From contig NZ_JAQQWT010000022.1 in assembly GCF_028610705.1 (NCBI RefSeq), positions 1 to 51,746 on the forward strand: a stretch of 51,746 nt of DNA, written 5' to 3'. Positions 16,509-26,800 of the stretch are shown here, one piece after another. This DNA is from Halalkalibacter alkalisediminis. Lineage in GTDB: Bacteria > Bacillota > Bacilli > Bacillales > Bacillaceae_D. The notes below the pieces were generated by a model, which ran no database searches, was not told where the DNA came from, and saw nothing but the letters and a program-made list of their open reading frames with translations. A program made the position numbers and the translations under genes. How positions within the stretch are numbered: the first letter of the stretch is position 1; the number at the start of each line of letters is the position of its first letter.

Positions 16509-16865
16509 TCATCGGTTAACCAGGAAGTCATCGGTTACAGAGTCTATGTGAATGGCGTACCAGTTAAAGATGAACATGTGATCTTCAACCCAGTCAACAA
16601 TGAAATGACTACTACCGAAACAAGCTTTAAAATCTCCAATCTAGATACTGGCAAACGTTATACGTTCAGAGTAGAAGCTGGAGGAGCTACAACTAAGCTT
16701 GCGAAGAGAGAACGACTTGCTGACGTTCTGCCAAACGGTCTTTTAGAAGTAGAAGATTACCGTTGGAGCGGATTTGGACCAAGTACAGAACTTCATCTCA
16801 CGCCAAGAGCAACACCAACACCGCCAGGAAAATCAGTCACACCACCTGGTAAACGAGGCAATTAA
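16509..16865 (+). pseudogene. Fibronectin type III domain, 3' remnant of a larger gene
   Basis: The plus-strand frame is open through the junction: SVNQEVIGYRVYVNGVPVKD, FKISNLDTGKRYTFRVEAGG (an FN3 core strand pattern with L-x-P/T-G-x-x-YTF), and then a Pro/Thr-rich tail PTPPGKSVTPPGKRGN. FN3 domains like this sit in secreted glycan-binding or surface proteins. No start or signal peptide is present, so only the 3' end survives. A GTG at 16548 has no ribosome site. It has its own terminator at 16875-16917. Confidence 0.7.
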
Positions 16866-16874
16866 TTGGAACAG

Positions 16875-16917
16875 AAATAAAGCTTAGAGAATTTTTCCTT
16901 TCTCTAAGCTTTATTTT
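16875..16917 (+). terminator. Terminator of the FN3 gene remnant
   Basis: AATAAAGCTTAGAGAA on the left and TTCTCTAAGCTTTATT on the right form a stem of about 15 bp with TTTTC after it. Confidence 0.88.
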
Positions 16918-17019
16918 CAACAAGACGATGGAGTTTGATATGAACTTTGACATAAAACTTTGCTAAAACATATTCCTGATTGTCCCCTGGTTCATCATTA
17001 AATTGATTTCCTTTACGAA

Positions 17020-17170
17020 CCAAAACCCCGACTTCGTTTTGTAGTGGAAACTCGTCCGGCTTCCTTCAGATTCTAGGTCGCCCTAGACACCCTTGCCATT
17101 CGCTAACAGTTCCCACTGCCAAGCCTGTAGTGGACTTTCACCACCTAGCTGTTAGACATGCCGGGCACAC
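17020..17170 (-). ncRNA. Group II intron, 5' (domain I) fragment
   Basis: Reading the minus strand from 17170, the sequence begins GTGTGCCCGGCATG and continues GGTGAAAGTCC, GCGAATGGCAAGGGTGTC and ATCTGAAGGAAGCCGG. This is the usual 5' end of bacterial group II introns (GUGYG start, the GGUGAAAGUCC and GCAAGGGUGUC segments, and the CUGAAGGAAGC segment). No reverse transcriptase and no domain V (AGCCGUAUGCGA-like) hairpin follows, so the intron is truncated. Its start lies 15 bp past the stop of the thioesterase gene. The left boundary is approximate. Confidence 0.75.
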
Positions 17171-17184
17171 CCCATATAGTATGC

Positions 17185-17904
17185 TTACATGACTGGAAGT
17201 TCATTTTGTCTTTTGCTGATATTGTTACGAACCAGTTTAAGGACCGTATCCTGATTTTGTTTTATGTAAAAATGATCTCCATTTAAAACTTGCATGCCCT
17301 CAATGGGTTCTATATATTCTTCCCATGCTTCCATACTTTCCTTTGTCACCGTATCCTCGGATCCTACTAATAGCATGGTGTGACTTCTTAATTTTTGATT
17401 AGGTTTTGGACCGCCACAATAGTTAGCTAATATCGTTAAGTCAGCTTGCATGATTGGCAGGAAGACCTGTAATATATCTTCTTTTAAAAGTTGTTCTGAG
17501 GTTCCACCAATTTCTTTTAACGTTTTTTTTAACTCGGTTACATTCGAACAATCCATTTGCGCTAATTTGTAATGGGGAGATGATTTGCTAGAAAGAAATA
17601 GATTTTCTATTTTTTGACTGTATCGTTGCTCTAGTTTTACTGCAATCTCATAGGCAACTGTCGCCCCCATGCTATGCCCAAAAAATGACAAATGATCTAG
17701 CGGAGTTATGTTATAGTTGGTAACAATTTCTTCAATTAATAAATCTGTTAACTCAGACATACTTTTACAGAGAGATTCACTGTACTTACTACCATGTCCA
17801 GGATACTCTAGCGGTATGACCTGTAGGCTAGCATCTGTTTTCCAGTCTTTATAAAAGGACGCACTACCTCCCGCATATGGAAAACAAAAAAGCTTGTTCT
17901 TCAT
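17185..17904 (-). CDS. Type II thioesterase of the NRPS operon
   Basis: I place the start at ATG 17904 (MKNKLFCFPYAGGSASFYKD) because GAGAGG lies nine bases before it. An upstream in-frame ATG at 17913 directly abuts the ribosome site. The 239-residue alpha/beta hydrolase has FPYAGGSASFY, the nucleophile motif GHSMGATVAYE, a catalytic Asp near LVGSEDTVT and His in NGDHFYIK. Type II thioesterases clear misloaded or stalled acyl groups from carrier domains. It is the last gene of the operon, 20 bp after NRPS4. Product release itself is assigned to the reductase of NRPS4. Confidence 0.93.
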   Translation of the reverse strand: MKNKLFCFPYAGGSASFYKDWKTDASLQVIPLEYPGHGSKYSESLCKSMSELTDLLIEEIVTNYNITPLDHLSFFGHSMGATVAYEIAVKLEQRYSQKIENLFLSSKSSPHYKLAQMDCSNVTELKKTLKEIGGTSEQLLKEDILQVFLPIMQADLTILANYCGGPKPNQKLRSHTMLLVGSEDTVTKESMEAWEEYIEPIEGMQVLNGDHFYIKQNQDTVLKLVRNNISKRQNELPVM

Positions 17905-17933
17905 TCCAATCATCCTCTCTTCGGTAGTACCGA

Positions 17934-20834
17934 TTAATCCAACATATGCTTCATAAAGTTTTCAACATAATGAACATCGATAACTGGCATGTCCATTGAA
18001 ACTTTCACCAATTCTTTTTTCGTTTTCTCTTGTAAAATTGTAGACTCTTTTAACTTAGTTGATTCATCAATTAATTGAGATAAGGCACTTAAGGAATGAA
18101 TTTCATCTGATTGTGTTTTTTCTTTTAAAAGTTGCAGCCATTGCTCTAGCTTCATATTTGTATAGTTTAGTTGGTATTGGTCAAAGAAAGTAGTTACAAA
18201 TTCACTTGAAACCTTCTGACCGTTAAACATATGGTAGATTCCTAGTTTGTCGTCGACCTCCATTCTTGTAATTTTATAAATAAAGTCACTGACAAAATCA
18301 ACCGGCATTAATTCAAAATGAATCTCTTCCTTAAATGGCATTATCTTTTGATTAACAAATGATTCAAACACTTTGTATAACATGTCTTTTTTATTCCATA
18401 TTCCGTTTACTGAATGAGAAGAAATACGCCCTAACCGGAAAATATCAATAGAGAGTCCCTCTTTCTTTGCTTGAAAAAGGAGCTTCTCTGCAACCCATTT
18501 CGACTGACTATATCCAATCATTAAATCAGGTGTATACACCAATTCATCTTCTTCATCCCACTCTCTTTCACCGGTTAAAACAGAGAGTGTTGATGCGTAA
18601 TAAATATTCTTTCTATTATTAGACGCTGCGAATTTCACAACCTCTCTCACTCCATCTACATTTGAACTTTTGGACTTGCTATAAGAGTTGAAAAAATCTG
18701 TTTCTGCTCCCACATGATACACATGAGAGACATCATTGCTTAATTCTTCATAGGTGATATCATCTAAACCAAATTGAGGCTTACTGAAATCTCCTTCTAT
18801 CACAACTAACTGACTTTCAAACTTATCGTCCCACAACTGGTAGCTCTTTAATGTTTCCTGTAATCGATTTTTCGAAGGGAATCTAATCAAACAATAGATT
18901 TTCACATCTTTCAACTCGGTTAGTAATTTGTTCAAGAGATGCGCACCTAAAAAACCAGTTGCACCAGTGATCAGTATATTTTTATCAAACGCAACAGACT
19001 GAGTACTAATCGACCTAATGCGTTCTTTTAAAATAGGGTCCAGTTCAGAATCTTTCTCCATCAATTCTCTCATACTAGTAGCTGCTTCATTTTCGATAGC
19101 GTCCACAAACTTATTAACGGTATTGTTTTCCAATAACTTTTGAAGGGTAGCTTCTGGTAATACCGTTTCCTTCATTAAATACACTAGCTTCGTAGCCAAA
19201 ATGGAATGGCCACCATGGTCAAAGAAATGATCATCCAATCCCAACTTAGTATTTCCTAACGCTTGTCTCCATATCGCTAATACTTCTTTTTTCTTTTCAT
19301 TCTCTTCAACTGCTATAGCTGTTGTTGGATCAAAGATATCCATCTCAAGAACTTTCCTTTGATCAACTTTCCCATTTGCGTTAAGCGGAAATTCTTCAAC
19401 TTTAACAAAGAAATGTGGAATCATATAACTTGGCATCTCACTACTTAAGTAGTCTTTTAGCTCTTTATCCACGTTCTGGGCGTTTACATCTTGATGTTTA
19501 TAATATGCTACAACGTAAGATTCATCATTTATGGTTTTTACCGCTACTAATGTAGTTTCCACTTCAGAATATGCATCAAGCTTTTCTTGAATTTCATTTA
19601 ATTCAATTCTAAATCCCCGAATCTTTACTTGGCTATCTCTTCGTCCTTTGTAGAGTATTTCTCCATTGCTTTGACGAACAGCAAAGTCCCCTGTTTTATA
19701 CCACTTCTTTTGTAAATCATCTACAAACAATGCTCGTTCTGTTAACTCCACTTGATTTAAATATCCTCTCATAACCCCCTGTCCACCAATATGAATTTCA
19801 CCTATCTGCCCATCTGCAACTTCTATCTGGCCCTCAGAAAGGATTGAAATTTCGACATTACTTAATGGTTTTCCGATCGGAATCACTTTTGTATCTTCAC
19901 TTTTCACTTCATGACAAATTGCAAAGGTCGTACACTCTGTTGGCCCATATCCATTAATTAATGAGACATCTTGAAGGGATTGCTTCAACTTCTTTACATG
20001 GGAAGTCGAGATCTTATCTCCACCCACTACGAGTTTCTTTAACCCGTCAAATATCAATGGATCCTCATCAACAATGGCATGGAAAAGACCTGTTGTGAAA
20101 AAGGCGACATCCACCTTACCAATCGTAATCGCCTCCTTCCAATCATCGAAAGAAGTAAATTCATTAGCCATTAAGAACAGTGTCGCTCCGTTTAATAAGG
20201 CTCCCCAAATTTCATAGGTTGCTGCATCAAAGCTAGGATTAGAGAACTGAGCAACTATATTGGATTCGTCTATTTTAATGATGTCAGAATTAAGAACGAG
20301 ATTAGCAATACTACTTTGTTCAATCATGACGCCTTTAGGCTGTCCCGTTGTGCCAGATGTATAAATCACATAGGCAAGGCTGTTTGTGGTTGAACGATTC
20401 ACTGGCTTCACCTTCATTTGACCGAGTTCATCTAGGTCGAAATAAATGGGTGAAATCCCTAACTCAACTAATTTGTTATGATCCTTACCATTTGGTAGGA
20501 AAATGCTCATTTTAGTGTCTGCAATCATATATTGCAATCGACTACTTGGATACTTTTCGTCTAACGGAACATAGCAACAACCAGACTTCATAATAGCCAA
20601 CATCCCTACAATAAGTTCAATCGAGCGTTGACTTGGAATTCCTATCATAGCTTCCTCTTCAATTCCTAAATCGATGATTCTCTGTGCGAGATGATTGGAT
20701 AGATGATCAAGCTCTTCATAGGTTACGGATCTATTATTTTCACGAATAGCCACTTTTTTTGGATTAGCTACAACTGTATTAGAAAAAGCCTCTGTTACCG
20801 ATATTAATCCACTTGCTGTAATCATTTTGCTCAT
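17934..20834 (-). CDS. NRPS4: termination module A-T-reductase
   Basis: The 966 residues are an A domain (about 12-500; YTSGTTGQPKG, YGPTE, YKTGD, NGKVD), a T domain (about 515-580; DHGGHSILATK, phosphopantetheine Ser544) and a thioester-reductase domain (about 615-960; NADPH motif ITGATGFLG at 622-630, catalytic Tyr775 and Lys779 in YSQSK). The hand-read A-domain code is D-A-Y-F-V-G-G-T-F-K, close to published Val/Ile codes. The reductase should release the peptide as an aldehyde, or as an alcohol after a second reduction. There is no condensation domain; the matching one is the last domain of NRPS3. Start and NRPS3 stop share one base (TAATG), indicating coupled translation. Confidence 0.92.
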   Translation of the reverse strand: MSKMITASGLISVTEAFSNTVVANPKKVAIRENNRSVTYEELDHLSNHLAQRIIDLGIEEEAMIGIPSQRSIELIVGMLAIMKSGCCYVPLDEKYPSSRLQYMIADTKMSIFLPNGKDHNKLVELGISPIYFDLDELGQMKVKPVNRSTTNSLAYVIYTSGTTGQPKGVMIEQSSIANLVLNSDIIKIDESNIVAQFSNPSFDAATYEIWGALLNGATLFLMANEFTSFDDWKEAITIGKVDVAFFTTGLFHAIVDEDPLIFDGLKKLVVGGDKISTSHVKKLKQSLQDVSLINGYGPTECTTFAICHEVKSEDTKVIPIGKPLSNVEISILSEGQIEVADGQIGEIHIGGQGVMRGYLNQVELTERALFVDDLQKKWYKTGDFAVRQSNGEILYKGRRDSQVKIRGFRIELNEIQEKLDAYSEVETTLVAVKTINDESYVVAYYKHQDVNAQNVDKELKDYLSSEMPSYMIPHFFVKVEEFPLNANGKVDQRKVLEMDIFDPTTAIAVEENEKKKEVLAIWRQALGNTKLGLDDHFFDHGGHSILATKLVYLMKETVLPEATLQKLLENNTVNKFVDAIENEAATSMRELMEKDSELDPILKERIRSISTQSVAFDKNILITGATGFLGAHLLNKLLTELKDVKIYCLIRFPSKNRLQETLKSYQLWDDKFESQLVVIEGDFSKPQFGLDDITYEELSNDVSHVYHVGAETDFFNSYSKSKSSNVDGVREVVKFAASNNRKNIYYASTLSVLTGEREWDEEDELVYTPDLMIGYSQSKWVAEKLLFQAKKEGLSIDIFRLGRISSHSVNGIWNKKDMLYKVFESFVNQKIMPFKEEIHFELMPVDFVSDFIYKITRMEVDDKLGIYHMFNGQKVSSEFVTTFFDQYQLNYTNMKLEQWLQLLKEKTQSDEIHSLSALSQLIDESTKLKESTILQEKTKKELVKVSMDMPVIDVHYVENFMKHMLD

Positions 20835-23800
20835 TACCGCACCTCAACTCTCATATCATTTAGTAGTTGTCCAACAGTCATTGATTCATCTTCTATTAGT
20901 TTCGTAAAGATCGTTTGTACTTCATCCATAAATCGAACGATTTCACTCTCTTCATACTTATTTTCTTTATAGATTAGCTTATAATGGAGTTGTGTTTGTA
21001 CGATAGCCGCAGAAAATGTTAGATCAAAATTTGTCGACTCATTTCCAATAAAGTTCTCAATCATGATGTCAGAATCAGTTACTTGTTCTGTGCTCGGATA
21101 ATTTTCAAAAACAAAAATATGCTGGAATAAATCCTGAACCCATGAAACGTCACCGTACCTTTTAATATCAGTTAATGAACTACTTTCGAATTCTCTCATT
21201 TGCAGTTGTTTCATTTGAACAGTAGTTAAATACGATTTGAAATCCTCATTTCGATCAATATTAAACGTGAATGGTAATGTATTAATTAGCAATCCTACAG
21301 CTGATTCAATATGAGGGATACTAAGATTTCTTCCAGAGCTTGTCACACCATAACAAATGGACCCACTCTCACTAAAATGAGACAGAACAATGCCCCATAC
21401 CCCTTGAACTACCGTGTTAATGGTTTTCCTATGACGCCTTGCATACTCTATAACTTTTTCCGTCAGATCTTCTGGCAGGTGATACTCCATGACTCGGTCG
21501 TTTGATCCGGCATCAGTTTTCTTTTTCGTTGCTAGAGACGGAGTGACTTCTCCTACATTTTTCAGTTCATTTTTCCAGAATAGAGCCTCGGCTTTTTTAT
21601 CAACAGTTTGAATGTGTCTCATTACTTGCTTATACGCAAGTCTGTGCTCTCCAGTGTCTTTGGCTACGATCATTGGATTACGATAACATTCAAGAAAGTG
21701 ATTCATTACCACTTGTAGACTCCAGCCATCAAGCAATGCATGATGATGTGTCCATATGAATGTAAAACGATGATTTGGCAGGTGAGCGATTGTTATATTC
21801 ATCAGTGGTCCATTCTCGATATCGAATGGCTTATTCCTATTTCGGACTAACAATTTATCAAGTTTCTCTTGCAACTCCTCACCGGAAAACATTGATATAT
21901 CGACATGACGAAAGACGTAATAGCTATCACTAAGAATAAGCTGGTAGCGGTCCCCGGTTTGATTCCTTCTGAACACCGAACGTAGTACATCAAACTTTCT
22001 TGCCGTTTCATTCCATGCTTCTTCAAGAAGATTAAGGTTAATATTTCCTGTGATATCGAAGGAAATCTGTGAAATATATTCAGAGCTTTGTATTATCTCG
22101 CTATGAAATAGCATCCCCTCTTGAAGTGACGTCACTGGATAAATTTCTTCTATATTGGAAAACTTTTTGATAAAATAATTAATCGTGCTTTCATCAACAA
22201 TCTGATCTGACTCAAAGTCTGTTTCAACAATCGCATTAGATAAACCAAGATTCCCCGTTAAAAGTTTCGTAACTAAGGACTCAATTTCTCTACATACCGC
22301 TTGGAAGTTGCTATTGCGCCCATCTCCCATCACATTCAATGTCAATCTATCGTTGATGATACTGGCGACGACATTTATTTTATACGGGAATACATAGTTC
22401 TCATCTATATTGTTACTTTGCGTTTGTTCCATATCATCTACGTTGTTAAACTGACCTAAATAATTGTAGCTGACAAGACTCCCAGGGGAATTTAAATCTT
22501 GTTCAGAAAGGAACTTAAGGATTCCAAAATCAAAGCCTTTATTTGGTACGTCTCTCAACCTTTTTTTCGTGTTTCGTAAGGTTATTCCAAACGATTGTCC
22601 TGCTTCAAGTCTTACCGGGTACATCGTAGTAAACCAGCCTACAGTTCTAGTCAAATCAAGATTATCTGAAATCTGCTCTCTACCATGTCCTTCTAAGTCG
22701 ACCCAAAACTGGTCTATCCCCATTTGACTCGATAGGCCACTTGCTATAACAGATAATAGTAATTCATCGATAGTTGTTTTATACTTTCTTAAAGTATTTT
22801 TTAAAAGGTTTTGAGTTTGTTCGACATTAGCTTCAAATGTATATATGTGTTCACCATTACAATATTCTCCTAAATCCTGTGTAACTGGAGAAACCGTTTG
22901 ATTCATTTCATTTTGCCAATACTCAACAATATCTGATGTTAGTTCGTTCGCTTGATAGTCCATAAGTGTCTTAGACCACTGTTGAAATGAGGTTGTTTTT
23001 AAAGGTAAGGACAAGGTTTGCTTGTTTGTAATCTGTTGATAGCATTTCTCAAAATCTTCTAGAAGGATTCGCCAGGAAACACCATCAATAAGTAAGTGGT
23101 GGCTAACCCAAAACATTCTTATATGGCGTTCATCTCTAAACAACAGAACCTTCATCAGTGGACCATGAATAATATTAAGACTTCTCTGCGCTTCGTCCTC
23201 TAGTTTTTTTATCTCTTTCAAACACTCATCATCTCTAATATCAAAAAAAGAATAATCAATCACTTCACAAGCTGTATTAGCCTCCCGAATAATTCCTACA
23301 TAAGAATCACCTTGCTTTTCAAATACCGTTCGTAACCCATCATGATGTTCGACTAATGCCCGGATAATCTCTCTGTATTGCTCCGTTGTTAGTTGGTGAT
23401 TCTTACTTATTACAATAGACTGATTCCAGTGGTGTATATTCTGATGGTTTTCATTTAAAAACCAGGACTGAATCGGAGTTAACGGAACAGGACCTGATAC
23501 CAGATCCTGTGACACGACACTTTGAGTCGTTTCACCTACAACGGACGCTAGTTCACGAACCGTTTGTGATTCAAATAGATCTTTAGGTGTCATAAACAAA
23601 CCCTGCTCTTTTGCTGCCGAACAGATTTGAATACTAACAATCGAGTCACCGCCACATTCAAAAAAGTTATCATCCGGTCCAATGAACGAATCATCAAGAA
23701 CCTCCCTCCAAATACTAAGAAGGGCTGTTTCCGTTTTTGATAATTCGGTAACGGTTGGAAGCGTTGTCTCACGCCCATTTGTGTAATCTGTCCATTTCGG

Positions 23801-26800
23801 TAAAGCCTTTTTATCAATCTTTCCACTCGGTGATAGGGGAAATTTCTCAAGCTTGATAAAATAAGAAGGAATCATGAAGCTCGGTAAAATTGCTCGCACC
23901 TTTTTTCTAATCGCTTCTTCGGTAACCTCCGACGCGATCGTATAGTAAGCGATCAGCTTTTTTGACCCATTACTATCTTCCATAACTGTTACAACACTAT
24001 TTGTAATTTCATCAATCTGAAGAAGGGCCATGTTTACCTCTGATAGTTCGATCCGATATCCTCTTATTTTCACTTGATCGTCTGCTCTTCCTATATATAC
24101 GAGCTCTCCGACTTTATTAAATTTAACTAGATCACCAGTCTTATATAACTTTTCATTGGGATTATATGGGTTGACAATAAATCGTTCATTGGTCAATTCT
24201 TCCAGATTCATATACCCCCTTGCTATACCAAGCCCTCCTACATACAGTTCACCTACTGATCCGATCGGCATAAGATTTCGATGTCGATCTAATACGAGCA
24301 CATTTGTATTCGTTATCGGTTTTCCAATCGGGACAACATGTGCGTCCTGGATATCCTCGTTTGGTAAAAAGAGTTTATAGCTGGTACACACTGAGTATTC
24401 CGTTGGTCCATAAGCATTAAAGAAGGTAATCTGTTTAAATTTTGAAACCAGCTCAACCGTGCATTCGGAACCTGCCGACCCTAACACCTTAATGCTATTT
24501 AATTGATCAATTGGTAGCTCTTTTAAAATAGCTGGTGGCAATATAATATGAGTAATTTCTGCTGCCTTTATTTGATCAACAAGCTTGTCCATATCAAATT
24601 GGTTTTCTTTATCAAAGCTTATATTAAGTTCCGCACCAAATAGCAGAGTGCTAAAAATCTCGATAACAGATGAATCGAAATTAAAGGTAGCAAATTGTAA
24701 CAATTTAGCTGATGGGTCTAAGCACAGCATCTTTTTTTGGCTATATACTAAATTAATAATTCCTTTATGCTCAAGCATAACCCCCTTCGGCCTACCTGTT
24801 GTCCCTGACGTATAAATCACATAAGCCAAATTGGTGCTCTCAGACATATCAATATTAGTTGCCCCTAGTGTCTCTGCTTCAGCTTCAACTGTTTCAAGAA
24901 AGATAAATTCAGAGCTAGCAACTAGTTCACTTTTACCCAGCTCTTTATTGGTTAAGCAGTAGGAAAGAGAGGAATCTTCAATTATATAACTTAATCGATC
25001 CACTGGATAATGAGGGTCTAATGGAACATAAGATGCCCCTGCCTTTATAACAGCTAGCATACCAATGACCATATCAATCGATCGGTTGACATAAATCCCT
25101 ACCTTCTCTTCTTTGCTAATGCCCTTTCCTAATAAGTAGCGGGCAAGCTGATTACTCTTTTGATTCAACTTCTCGTAGGTTATCGATTTCGCACCGTCCA
25201 CAATCGCTATCTTGTTAGGAAACTGTCTAACGATTTTAAAGAAGGCTTCCGGAATCGTATCGTCCATGCCCTCAAACGTCACCTGCTCTCCTTGCCATTC
25301 CTCCAATAACAGCTTCTCCTGGCTCTCACTAATACCAGGTACTTGATATATTGAAAGTTCTGGCATATCGATGATTCTCCTTATCCAAGCTAGAAAATTC
25401 TCGCTTAATTGCTGAATTGTTTCTTCTTGAAAAATCTCTGACTGATACTCAAAGGCAAGTAACAGCCTTCCATCAAGTTCCTCGACAGCTAAACTCAAGT
25501 CAAACTTTGCTTTTTGAGACTTTAGTATTTCTGATGTTATTGTTACATACTCACTCTGGAAATTAACTGCATTGTTTTGTAAAATGAAAGCTGTTTGAAA
25601 CAACGAGGTACTCGTTGAGCTTCTTTCAGGGTTGAGCGCTTCAACGATTTTATCCAATGGCATTTGTTGATGGTCATATACATCAATAATATGTTCAACA
25701 TTTCTTGCCAAGATCGACCTAAATGTATCGTCAGAATTGACTTTTAATCGAAACGGTAACGTGTTAACAAAATACCCAATGGTCCTCTCTGTCCCTTCAA
25801 TGAGGCGATTTGCTAACGGACTACCTACAATAACCTCATCTTGTCCTGTGTATCGGATTAAAAATGTTTGATACATGGTTAGTAATGTCATATATAACGT
25901 AGAGTTTCTGTCAAATGACATGCTCTTTAAACGTTCTAGCTCTTCTTTCTTTACTTCTACAATAAAGCTACTACCTGGATTCGTACTGTCCTTTAAACGA
26001 GAGCTATCTAAAGGCAATTCTAACTTCGGTAAGTCTCCTGATAAATTGTTTTTCCAAAACTCCATTTCCTTTTTCGCATGAACTTCCAGCCAGCTTCTTT
26101 GTTCCGCTGCAACATCCTTATATTGTTTAAAATCAAGATCGAGATTGGGCTTCGTTTCATTCATCAAACTATCATAGAACGATAACCATTCATCCCAAAA
26201 AATTCCTACAGACCAGCCATCAAAAATCAAGTGATGGATATTCACATAGAGGACAAATTCAGACTCAGATAATTTGACCAGCCGTACCACCAAAAGAGGA
26301 CCTTCTTCAACGTCAAATGACATAGACTGGAGGGTTTCCTCGATTTTTGATAGACGGGTCAATTGCAATTCTTCTGACAAATTTTCTATATTTTCTTCAC
26401 TTAATTTAATAGAAACATCCTCTCTAATTTCCTGAAATCCCTTTCCTCCTTTTTCTCGTACGACCGTCCTTAAGCTTTCATGCCTTTTAATCACCAGATT
26501 CAGTGCCTTTTCTAATAGGACTGCGTCTAATTTCCCTTTCACCCTATACTTTTGCGGAATAGTATAACTCGTTGAATTACCAAGTTTTTCGTTAAACCAT
26601 AAGGCTTCCTGATTACTAGAAAGGACATACTGCGCTGTCTCGCTACAACTTTCATTCCTTATCTGATCATCCATCTTCGTAGACAGGTAGGTAGATAAAG
26701 AATTAACACTTGGGTGCTCAAAAATTGCTTTCAAAGTGATAGCGTTCTTAGAGACTTTGTTTAACTTCGATACGACTTTCATCGCTGTGATCGAATGACC

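Noticed and set aside
17934-18986. A second, type I thioesterase as the release domain of NRPS4
   Set aside because: The C-terminal domain has a Rossmann motif (ITGATGFLG) and Tyr-x-x-x-Lys but no GxSxG, so it is a reductase.
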